Assembly (NCBI RefSeq): GCF_026340975.1
Contig: NZ_JAPEOS010000001.1
Coordinates: 3,939,001 to 4,003,000 of the forward strand
Source of the DNA: Streptomyces sp. NBC_01214
GTDB lineage: Bacteria; Actinomycetota; Actinomycetes; Streptomycetales; Streptomycetaceae
DNA length: 64,000 bases
Direction of reading: 5' to 3'
Of this stretch, positions 58,068 to 64,000 are shown piece by piece. Numbering within the stretch: position 1 is the first letter of the stretch; the number at the start of each line of letters is the position of its first letter. The position numbers were made by a program, and so were the translations under genes. The notes under the pieces are model-generated. The model was given only the letters and a program-made list of their open reading frames with translations, did no database searches and was not told the DNA's origin.

Positions 58068-58616
58068 ATGGGTGCCATGGCGCGAGGAAACGACCAACAG
58101 CGACCCGCCACGGGCATACCGGTGCGGGGCCCCATGAACGGCCCCGACGCCGAGGAGCCCCCCGAGCACTGGCGCTACGTCCGCCACTTGGAGTCCTTGG
58201 CCGCGGCGCCGGTCCCGGGCGCGGGCGCGGAGTTCGAGGCGGAGGTCGTGGTCGCCGTACTGCGCGATCCCGACCGGGTGATGGCCGAGAGCGCGGTGGT
58301 CACCCACCTCGACCGGCGAGCCGTACGACTGCTCGCGGACGAGGAGTTCGCCGCCTGGGCCCGGGCCATGGCCGCCGCCCTTGCCGGGCGGCCCTTCCCC
58401 GAGCGCCGGCTGCGGGAGTGGAGCCTGCTCAAGGCCGTCACCCGGGGTGAGCCCTGGTCCGCCGAGGAGCTCACCGCAGCCTCCGACTGGTGCCAGCGCA
58501 CCGCCGTCCGCCTGTTGAGCTCGTACGAGGCCCTGACCCTGCTGGCCACCGACGCCCGCACCCGCAGGGTCCGCAACGCGGCCGTCGAACGCCTGCGCCG
58601 CAGCACCACGTTCTGA
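58068..58616 (+). CDS. Hypothetical helical protein
   Basis: 182 residues from ATG 58068 (ATG 58077 or 58134 are alternatives; the upstream signal is weak). Mostly helices: EHWRYVRHLESLAAAPVPGA, FEAEVVVAVLRDPDRVMAES, TAASDWCQRTAVRLLSSYEA, TRRVRNAAVERLRRS. The pattern of short helices resembles HEAT-like repeats. No family recognised and no signal or membrane segment. Confidence 0.65.
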   Translation: MGAMARGNDQQRPATGIPVRGPMNGPDAEEPPEHWRYVRHLESLAAAPVPGAGAEFEAEVVVAVLRDPDRVMAESAVVTHLDRRAVRLLADEEFAAWARAMAAALAGRPFPERRLREWSLLKAVTRGEPWSAEELTAASDWCQRTAVRLLSSYEALTLLATDARTRRVRNAAVERLRRSTTF

Positions 58617-58812
58617 ACCGGTCAGGGCGTCGGTCCGGGCCTTGGTCCCGCGAAACCGCCCCGACCAGCGTGACACGGATCCATGAGCGAGACCCGTACG
58701 TGACGGTGGGCGAGCCGTGATCCCACCCGCGTCCGGACCGGCCGGGGGCGATGTCGGTGGGGTGTGGTCAGATGGTCGCACCATCTAGTCCACTTACTGA
58801 GAGGCCGAATCC

Positions 58813-59088
58813 GTGCCCGTGTACCCGTCGCTGACCCTTGCTCTGACGGAGGCCCTGGTCGACGTCCTCCGGTTCATCGATGGCAGCGAGGACGATCAGA
58901 TGGATCAGGACGACGCCGTCAAGATGCTGGAGTGGGTGGCCCACCTGTTGGGCCGGCTGTCGGACGACCAGCGCAGCGAGTTCGTCGACGTGCTCGGGCA
59001 GATGGCCGAGGAAGAGGGCGATCCTGCGCGCCGCGCGTTCCTGCGGGAGTTCCCCGAAGACTTCGGGCTGGTCGAGGAACCGGCCTGA
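58813..59088 (+). CDS. Small acidic helical protein
   Basis: 91 residues from GTG 58813 with GAGAGG upstream. Strongly acidic and helical: LTLALTEALVDVLRFIDGSE, DDQMDQDDAVKMLEWVAHLL and RSEFVDVLGQMAEEEGDPAR. No known family recognised. It has its own promoter-like region in the 196-nt gap before it. Acidic charge and size suggest a protein-binding role, which is inference only. Confidence 0.7.
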   Translation: MPVYPSLTLALTEALVDVLRFIDGSEDDQMDQDDAVKMLEWVAHLLGRLSDDQRSEFVDVLGQMAEEEGDPARRAFLREFPEDFGLVEEPA

Positions 59089-59131
59089 CCCGGCCGCCGT
59101 ACGCACCAGGACCCGCCCGACCCCGGCGGGC

Positions 59132-59431
59132 GTGCCGGAAACCGCGTGTCCGCCCCGGTGTTCGCGCACCTGGCTTCGGCGCGCGCTCCAACTCGTCCTC
59201 ACCGTATCCGCGTTCACCGTGGCGGCCGCCGAGCTGCTGCTCGACGGGTACCCCGACATCGACGGGCCGGGGGCGGCGCGGCTGACCGAGAAGGGCCGCG
59301 GCCCCGGCCCGACCCCGCTCGCCCACCCGCTGTCGGCGGCCCGGCCGGAAGCCGTGCGCCGCTACGATCCCGAGCCGGTGTCGATCGGTTGGACCAACCG
59401 GTATGACATGCGCGGTGGGCGGGGCTGCTGA
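59132..59431 (+). CDS. Possible small secreted or membrane-anchored protein
   Basis: 99 residues from GTG 59132 without a visible Shine-Dalgarno. One hydrophobic helix (LQLVLTVSAFTVAAAELLL, about 17-35) is followed by GYPDIDGPGAARLTEKGRGP and PEAVRRYDPEPVSIGWTNRY. GC-rich third positions support coding. Its stop overlaps an ATG (TGATG) of the next frame. I do not recognise it. It may be a relic within a degenerate stretch. Confidence 0.4.
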   Translation: MPETACPPRCSRTWLRRALQLVLTVSAFTVAAAELLLDGYPDIDGPGAARLTEKGRGPGPTPLAHPLSAARPEAVRRYDPEPVSIGWTNRYDMRGGRGC

Positions 59432-59710
59432 TGCTGGCGCGCCCGCGCGGCGTCCAGGGGCGGGTCGCCGCCGGGTGGCCGCCGGGTGCCTCGGGGCGCT
59501 CGGTGTGCGAGAACCCGCTGCGGGACCGGGTCCGCACGGAGCTCCATCCGGCTCTTGCGGCCCTGGGACGAGAGGCTGCGGCTGTGGATCCGCCGGGGCA
59601 CCGACGACGACCGGAGGCGGCGCGGTGTCACCGACCCGGACGACGACTGGTGGGCGGTCGCGTACCACTATCGGGCCGCCGACGATGGCGACGAGAGGCC
59701 CCCGGGGTGA
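59431..59710 (+). pseudogene. Frameshifted small gene, unknown
   Basis: From ATG 59431 a coding-like frame reads CENPLRDRVRTELHPALAAL, then coding continues in another frame as RPWDERLRLWIRRGTDDDRR and VTDPDDDWWAVAYHYRAADD to a stop at 59710. Joining the two gives a plausible protein of about 90 residues. The shift lies near 59560-59570. It could be a real lesion or a base-call error. Confidence 0.4.
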
Positions 59711-59727
59711 CCGTCTCTCGCAGCGGC

Positions 59728-60120
59728 TCATGCGGCGAGGCGCCGTCGGACGAACGGCGCCGTGCCCAGGACGAGGGCGGCGAAGACGACCAACCGCTGG
59801 AGGCCGGGCTGAGCAGCGAGGTTGCTGCTCTGGATGCCGTAGGTCGCGTACCAGTTGGCAGCGAGGTCGGTCGCCAGGATGACGCAGGCGAGGTCTGTTC
59901 CTCGACGCTTGCCGCCGATCAGAAGCGCAGCCGCGAGCGGGTCGAGGAGCGCCAGCGAGGACCAGTAGAGGTTGAGCCATCTCGGAGCCCAGTCGTAAGG
60001 CCGAAGGCCGTGGTGAAGCAGATCGGTGAGGTGCACAGCTGCGCCGACCAGCAGGCCGGCCGCAACGACGCACACCAATAACACCAGCCGGGGTGGGGTG
60101 CGGTGCATCCAAGCGATCAC
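59728..60120 (-). CDS. Small integral membrane protein
   Basis: 130 residues from GTG 60120 (ATG 60108 is possible). Four hydrophobic helices: LVLLVCVVAAGLLVGAAVHL, WSSLALLDPLAAALLIG, CVILATDLAANWYATYG, LVVFAALVLGTAPFV. Resembles small Streptomyces membrane proteins of unknown function. It is head-to-head with, and overlaps the extended 5' end of, a truncated GNAT gene. Confidence 0.7.
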   Translation of the reverse strand: MIAWMHRTPPRLVLLVCVVAAGLLVGAAVHLTDLLHHGLRPYDWAPRWLNLYWSSLALLDPLAAALLIGGKRRGTDLACVILATDLAANWYATYGIQSSNLAAQPGLQRLVVFAALVLGTAPFVRRRLAA

Positions 60121-60146
60121 GCCTCCGATCGTCGCAGCCGCTGGTG

Positions 60147-60554
60147 CGTCCCGTCAGGCAGCCTGCCGTCCGTGGTGGAACCACCGCCCCGTCGCGGCCC
60201 CTGGAGGAGGCGGAGCAGTGGATCCGCGAGCGGCTCGGCGACGGCCGCTGGCTGGCCTGGGTCGCGGAGACCGGTGGCGAGGTCTGCGGCCACGTCTTCC
60301 TCTGCCCGGTGGAGAGGGTGCCTGAGCCGTACGGCGACAACACGCCGATCGGCTACGTGACCAACTTCTTCGTCATGCCGCCGCAGCGGATCAAGGGAAT
60401 CGGATCGGCGCTCCTCGAAGCCCTCGAACTGCACTCACGCAGGGCCGGGTTCGACACCCTGATCGTCTGGCCGTCGGATCGCGGCAGCCCTCTCCACCGG
60501 CGTTGCGGTGACCAACCTCCTGAAGAACTGGTGGAGTTGCCACTCGACCAGTGA
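60147..60554 (+). pseudogene. GNAT acetyltransferase lacking its N terminus
   Basis: The frame carries the GNAT core: EEAEQWIRERLGDGRWLAWV, IGYVTNFFVMPPQRIKGIGS (acetyl-CoA loop) and HSRRAGFDTLIVWPSDRG. The first strand and helix expected before EEAEQWIRERL are missing or replaced by Arg/Ser/Pro-rich sequence. Near the end HRRCGDQPPEELVELPLDQ appears altered in the usual Y-x-x-x-G-F step. No start with a Shine-Dalgarno is visible, and the region before it belongs to the divergent membrane gene. Most likely a 5'-truncated relic. Confidence 0.55.
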
Positions 60555-60759
60555 GGCGTGCCGCTTCCGGCGACGCCACGCCACACCGCCCGAGCGCCGG
60601 CGCCAGGGCCGCCACCCGGAGGCCCTTGCCGTCGCACCGGGCGAGAGCGCCGAGGCCGCTGGCCGCACTGCCCGCGGGCCGGGCGTGCCGCTCAAGGTCA
60701 TCACGCGCGGAGGGCCCCCGTCCGCTGAGCATGAATAACAGGAAGATCTTGCTCACATC

Positions 60760-60788
60760 TCGTCACACGTCCGTTCAGGGCTTAGGGT
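60760..60788 (+). promoter_or_regulatory. Candidate promoter of the methyltransferase gene
   Basis: TCGTCA (60760-60765), 17-nt spacer, TAGGGT (60783-60788), a common Streptomyces -10. The start codon is 62 nt downstream. The rest of the 296-nt gap (60555-60850) upstream of this shows nothing I can support. Confidence 0.5.
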
Positions 60789-60793
60789 GCCGT

Positions 60794-60836
60794 TACCCGG
60801 CCGGGTATCAGCGTGAAGACCGATGCCACTTCGCTG
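60794..60836 (+). promoter_or_regulatory. Palindrome and hairpin in the methyltransferase 5' leader
   Basis: A perfect 14-bp palindrome TACCCGGCCGGGTA (60794-60807) sits where transcription should begin. A second stem-loop (about 60809-60836, CAGCG/GAAG with CTTC/GCTG) ends right at the GGAGGA ribosome site (about 60836-60842). It could be an operator plus a translation-control hairpin. Confidence 0.4.
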
Positions 60837-60850
60837 GAGGATGACTCTCC

Positions 60851-61801
60851 GTGTCGCACGTTCCACAAGCTTCCGTCACGACCCCCGACGGTGAGCCAGC
60901 CCCGCTCGTCCCCACCACGTACGACGAGGTCAACGGCTGGTTCTCGGCCTACGACCAGGCGCTCTTCGACTGGTTCCTGACGCGTCAGAACAGCGGCGAG
61001 GGGCAGCCGGGCGACCTGCTGGAGCTCGGTGCCTTCATGGGGAAGAGTGCGATCTTTCTCGGCCGGTACCTCCAGCCCGGTGAGGAGTTCACCGTCTGTG
61101 ACCTCTTCGACTCACCCGCGACGGACGACTTCAACATCGCCGAGAACCGCGAGTCCTACCCCACGCTCACGCGGCGCGGCTTCGAGACGAACTACCTGGC
61201 CTTCCACGAGGCGCTGCCGACGCTTATCCAGGCCCCCACCTCGGTCGTCGCCGACCAGGTCAAGCCGGCGAGCTGCCGGTTCGTGCACATCGACGCCTCG
61301 CACCTCTACGAGCACGTCGTCACGGACATCGCGTCCTCGCGTCTGGTCGCGGTTCCGGACGCCGTGGTGGTCTTCGACGACTACCGCTCCGAGCACACCC
61401 CCGGCGTCGCGGCCGCCGTGTGGGCCGCGGTGGTCACGGGCGAACTGCGCCCCATCTGCGTCTCGGCCATGAAGCTCTACGCGACCTGGGGGGACCCCGA
61501 GCCCCACCAGGCGGCGCTGCTCGCGTGGCTGGAGGAGCGCGCCGACCTCCGGCACTACGTGGAGATGATCGACGGCCGCCCGCTGGTACGCATCGAGGAC
61601 CGGGGCGTGGTCGTGCCGGTGCCCCAGCCGCTGCACCCCGCGCCGCGGACGGAACCGGCGCCGGTCCCCGCTCCCGCTCCCGCCCCCGCTCCCGCCGCCG
61701 CGCGCAGGCCCGGCGTCCGCTGGCGCAAGCTGGCCAAGGACCTGCTCCCGCCCGTGGTCACCCGCGCGATCGTGGCTCGCAACCGCCGCCGCAGGGGCTG
61801 A
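60851..61801 (+). CDS. Class I SAM-dependent methyltransferase
   Basis: 316 residues from GTG 60851 with GGAGGA upstream. The Rossmann-like core has motif I LLELGAFMGKSAIFLGRYL (about 56-75), VCDLFDSPATDDF and VHIDASHLYEHVVTDI (motif with the metal/acid Asp), then VVVFDDYRSEHTPGV. This matches the Methyltransf_24 group, often encoded beside glycosyltransferase or teichoic-acid genes. A Pro/Ala spacer (about 265-290) and a basic tail follow. The substrate is not known; a sugar or polyol is possible from context. Confidence 0.85.
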   Translation: MSHVPQASVTTPDGEPAPLVPTTYDEVNGWFSAYDQALFDWFLTRQNSGEGQPGDLLELGAFMGKSAIFLGRYLQPGEEFTVCDLFDSPATDDFNIAENRESYPTLTRRGFETNYLAFHEALPTLIQAPTSVVADQVKPASCRFVHIDASHLYEHVVTDIASSRLVAVPDAVVVFDDYRSEHTPGVAAAVWAAVVTGELRPICVSAMKLYATWGDPEPHQAALLAWLEERADLRHYVEMIDGRPLVRIEDRGVVVPVPQPLHPAPRTEPAPVPAPAPAPAPAAARRPGVRWRKLAKDLLPPVVTRAIVARNRRRRG

Positions 61802-61830
61802 CACCGGAAGGGACGACCCGACGGGGCTGA

Positions 61831-61871
61831 CACCACGCCCCCGGACCGGGATCCGGTCCGGGGGCGTGGTG
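61831..61871. terminator. Bidirectional terminator, 19-bp perfect stem
   Basis: Arms 61831-61849 and 61853-61871 with a 3-nt loop lie between convergent stops of the methyltransferase and helicase genes. The strongest hairpin I found in the window. Confidence 0.93.
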
Positions 61872-61884
61872 CTGCGTACGCGTG

Positions 61885-63363
61885 TCAGACGCCCCGGCGG
61901 ACCCGGGCCGCGCGGCGGGCTTCGGCCTGCTGGCGGGCCTCGATCGTCTTGCGGGACTCCTTGCCCCGGCCGGGGCGGGTGCCCATGCCGCGGAAGGCCA
62001 GGTCCGAGCCCGAGGGCTTGCCCTTGGCGTCGGTCGGCGCGGAGCCCGCCAGCGGGACCCCGGAGGGGGCCTTGGCGCCGGTGATGCGGGTCAGCGCCGC
62101 CTCGCCGGAGCGCACCTGCGTGATCGTCGGCCGGATCCGGGCGTCGGAGAGCAAGCGGACCATGTCCCGGCGCTGGTTCGGGGTGACGAGGGTGACCACC
62201 CGGCCGCTCTCGCCGGCCCGCGCGGTGCGGCCGCCCCGGTGCAGGTAGTCCTTGTGGTCGGCGGGCGGGTCGACGTTGACCACGAGGTCGAGGTCGTCGA
62301 TGTGGATGCCGCGCGCGGCGACGTTCGTCGCGACCAGCACGGTGACGGCCCCGCTCTTGAACTGCGCCAGGGTCCGGGTGCGCTGCGGCTGCGACTTGCC
62401 GCTGTGCAGGCCCTCCGCGCGTACGCCCATCGCCCGCAGGTGCTTCACGAACTGGTCGACCCCGTGCTTGGTGTCGAGGAACATCAGCACCCGGTTGTCC
62501 CGGGCTGCGATCTCGGTCGCCGCCGAGACCTTGTCGGCCGCGTGGATGTGCAGCACGTGGTGGTCCATCGTGGACACCGCCCCCGCCTGCGGGTCGACGG
62601 AGTGCGAGACCGGGTCCTTCAGGTACTTCCGGACGAGCTGGTCGACATTGCGGTCCAGGGTCGCCGAGAACAGCATCCGCTGGCCCGCGTGGTGCACCTG
62701 GTCCAGGATCTCCGTGACCTGCGGCATGAAGCCCATGTCGCACATCTGGTCGGCCTCGTCGAGCACGGTGATCTTCACGCGCTCCAGGTGTACGTCCCGC
62801 CGCCCCACCAGGTCGCTGAGCCGCCCGGGGGTGGCCACCACGACCTCGGCGCCGGTGCGCAGGGAGCTCACCTGGCGGCCGATGGACAACCCGCCGACCA
62901 CGGTGGCCATCCGCAGCTTCAGGGCCGCGGCGTACGGCTCCAGGGCCTCGGTCACCTGCTGCGCCAGCTCGCGCGTCGGTACGAGGACCAGCGCCAGCGG
63001 ACGCTTCGGGTCCGCCTGCTGTCCCGCCGTACGGGCCAGCAGCGCCAGGCCGAAGGCGAGGGTCTTGCCCGAGCCGGTCCGGCCGCGACCGAGGACGTCC
63101 CGGCCGGCCAGCGCGTTCGGGAGCGTCGCGGCCTGGATCGGGAAGGGTTCCGTCACGGCCAGCGAGGCCATGGTCTCCACCAGCTCAAGGGGCAGGTCGA
63201 GCTCGGCGAAGGACTCCACCGGCGCCAGCGCCGGCTCCTTCGGCGCGTGCATCGTGAACTCACCCTGCGGGCCGAGGGTCCGGGGGGCCTTGGCGGTGGT
63301 CCGGGCACCGGCCTTGGCACCGCCCTTCACACCGAAGCGCCCATGAGCTGACGGGTTCCTCAT
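61885..63363 (-). CDS. DEAD-box RNA helicase
   Basis: 492 residues. Q motif with Phe52 and PFPIQ (73-77), motif I GRTGSGKT (94-101), PTRELA (129-134), TPGR (178-181), DEAD (202-205), SAT (233-235), and in the second RecA domain VATNVAARGIHI and HRGGRTARAG. It unwinds RNA duplexes in ribosome assembly or decay. A basic N-terminal extension (1-40, Lys/Gly/Arg) and a basic C-terminal tail (RKTIEARQQAEARRAARVRR) probably bind RNA. ATG 63363 is followed directly by this extension; Met38 is an alternative start. Confidence 0.95.
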   Translation of the reverse strand: MRNPSAHGRFGVKGGAKAGARTTAKAPRTLGPQGEFTMHAPKEPALAPVESFAELDLPLELVETMASLAVTEPFPIQAATLPNALAGRDVLGRGRTGSGKTLAFGLALLARTAGQQADPKRPLALVLVPTRELAQQVTEALEPYAAALKLRMATVVGGLSIGRQVSSLRTGAEVVVATPGRLSDLVGRRDVHLERVKITVLDEADQMCDMGFMPQVTEILDQVHHAGQRMLFSATLDRNVDQLVRKYLKDPVSHSVDPQAGAVSTMDHHVLHIHAADKVSAATEIAARDNRVLMFLDTKHGVDQFVKHLRAMGVRAEGLHSGKSQPQRTRTLAQFKSGAVTVLVATNVAARGIHIDDLDLVVNVDPPADHKDYLHRGGRTARAGESGRVVTLVTPNQRRDMVRLLSDARIRPTITQVRSGEAALTRITGAKAPSGVPLAGSAPTDAKGKPSGSDLAFRGMGTRPGRGKESRKTIEARQQAEARRAARVRRGV

Positions 63364-63437
63364 GCAGGACCTTTCGAGACGGAGAGAACGAGGGGAGAAA
63401 GAAGGAGATGGTCAACCGCCCATGGTACCAGCGGGGG

Positions 63438-63950
63438 CTAAGCCTCCCCGGCGGTCAGTTCCCCGGTCAGTTCCCCGGACCGCACCTGCGCACAGTGCGC
63501 GCGGATCTCGACCGCCGCGCGGCCGAACCAGTCGGCGATCACGGCGATCTCGTCTGGGGTGTAGTCGGTGAAGAGGGCGGCCAGCCGGTCGTACATCGGC
63601 TGGTACACGGCGACGACCCGCGCGGCGGCCGTGGGGTCGGCCACCACCCGGACCCGGCGCCGGTCGGCCGGGTCGGGGACGCGCCGCGCGTATCCGGCGC
63701 GTTCGAGGCGGTTGAGCACGCCGGTGACGGCTCCGGTGGTGAGGTCCAGCAGTCCGGCGAGGTCACCGGCGGCGAGCGGGGCGTCCCCGGCGCCCAGGAT
63801 GTGCCCCAGGCAGGTCAGATCGGTGACGTTGAGCCCGAGCAGCTGCGCCACTTCCTGCTGGCCGACGATGCCGAGGGCGACGTACTGGTCCATGCGCGCA
63901 ATCGCCTCGCCGGCCGTGGCCGGGGGGCGGGTCTTGCCCTGCACCCACAT
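63438..63950 (-). CDS. MarR-family transcriptional regulator
   Basis: 170 residues with a winged HTH: LGHILGAGDAPLAAGDLAGL, LDLTTGAVTGVLNRLERAGY and RRVPDPADRRRVRVVADP (the wing DxRRxxV). Helices at both ends make the dimer. ATG 63950 is followed by a basic stretch. AT-rich DNA with inverted repeats lies immediately upstream, so it probably represses itself and perhaps a divergent gene beyond the window. The ligand is unknown. Confidence 0.93.
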   Translation of the reverse strand: MWVQGKTRPPATAGEAIARMDQYVALGIVGQQEVAQLLGLNVTDLTCLGHILGAGDAPLAAGDLAGLLDLTTGAVTGVLNRLERAGYARRVPDPADRRRVRVVADPTAAARVVAVYQPMYDRLAALFTDYTPDEIAVIADWFGRAAVEIRAHCAQVRSGELTGELTAGEA

Positions 63951-63954
63951 ACTC

Positions 63955-63980
63955 CTTAGGATCTAAGTTACTTAGCAAGT
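63955..63980. promoter_or_regulatory. Candidate MarR operators
   Basis: CTTAG-GAT-CTAAG (63955-63967) and ACTT-AGC-AAGT (63970-63980), two inverted repeats in an AT-rich patch just before the MarR start, share the element CTTAG. They probably form one or two binding sites covering a promoter. Confidence 0.6.
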
Positions 63981-64000
63981 GAGATGCTTACCTCGCGAAA

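Overview
The window is very GC-rich DNA (roughly 70-75% G+C) with GC-saturated third codon positions, many GTG starts, TAGGGT-type -10 boxes, leaderless starts and a Streptomyces subtilisin inhibitor-like protein. Together these indicate a Streptomyces or close relative chromosome. I see no rRNA, tRNA, CRISPR array, insertion sequence or phage module. Most genes have clear Shine-Dalgarno sequences or ATGA/GTGA stop-start overlaps, which fixes many starts. The left edge cuts a gene; the right edge lies in a promoter.

Layout. 0-5 kb: the 3' end of a glycosyltransferase/CDP-glycerol glycerophosphotransferase (teichoic-acid type), a VOC protein and a sirtuin. 5-12 kb: a secreted protein, an ATP-grasp/GNAT pair, an SSI protease inhibitor, a two-gene FtsX-type ABC exporter and a cyclic-nucleotide-domain protein. 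12-22 kb: a LysR regulator divergent from an NmrA/darcynin pair, a secreted GH5 glycosidase, a DHA2-type MFS pump divergent from an XRE-cupin regulator, and a large secreted beta-propeller/Fn3/LamG protein.

22-29.6 kb is the most unusual part. It is a five-gene minus-strand operon in which every junction overlaps by 4 nt: PaaK-like ligase, MFS transporter, GNAT-like protein, LuxE-family acyl-protein synthetase, and a LuxC reductase fused to a second PaaK-like adenylation domain. These are fatty-acid-reductase parts without luciferase genes, so the cluster is inferred to activate and reduce an acyl group to an aldehyde and to export or resist a product. Its product is unknown to me.

29.8-40.6 kb: a coupled SWIM/DUF6493-like pair, a broken gene around a 7-bp repeat, a WYL regulator divergent from a DUF3224 protein across a 15-bp inverted repeat, GNAT and MerR genes, a proline-rich lipoprotein, an apparently internally deleted MFS gene and cell-envelope proteins.

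41.6-48.6 kb is an RNA-repair island. It holds a DraRnl-type RNA ligase, an RNA ligase-polynucleotide kinase fusion, and a large MJ1316/EEP/2H/poly(A)-polymerase protein interrupted by a one-base frameshift. An oxidoreductase lies between the two parts.

48.7-64 kb: an atypical SDR, a duplicated SUKH-like protein, a second lipoprotein paralogous to the one at 38 kb, a membrane acyltransferase coupled to a peptidoglycan-binding protein, a NUDIX hydrolase, several small SDR/GNAT/SRPBCC/hypothetical genes, a degenerate stretch at 59.1-60.6 kb, a methyltransferase, a DEAD-box helicase and a MarR regulator with inverted repeats at the right edge. All assignments come from reading the sequence and family knowledge; no database search was run.
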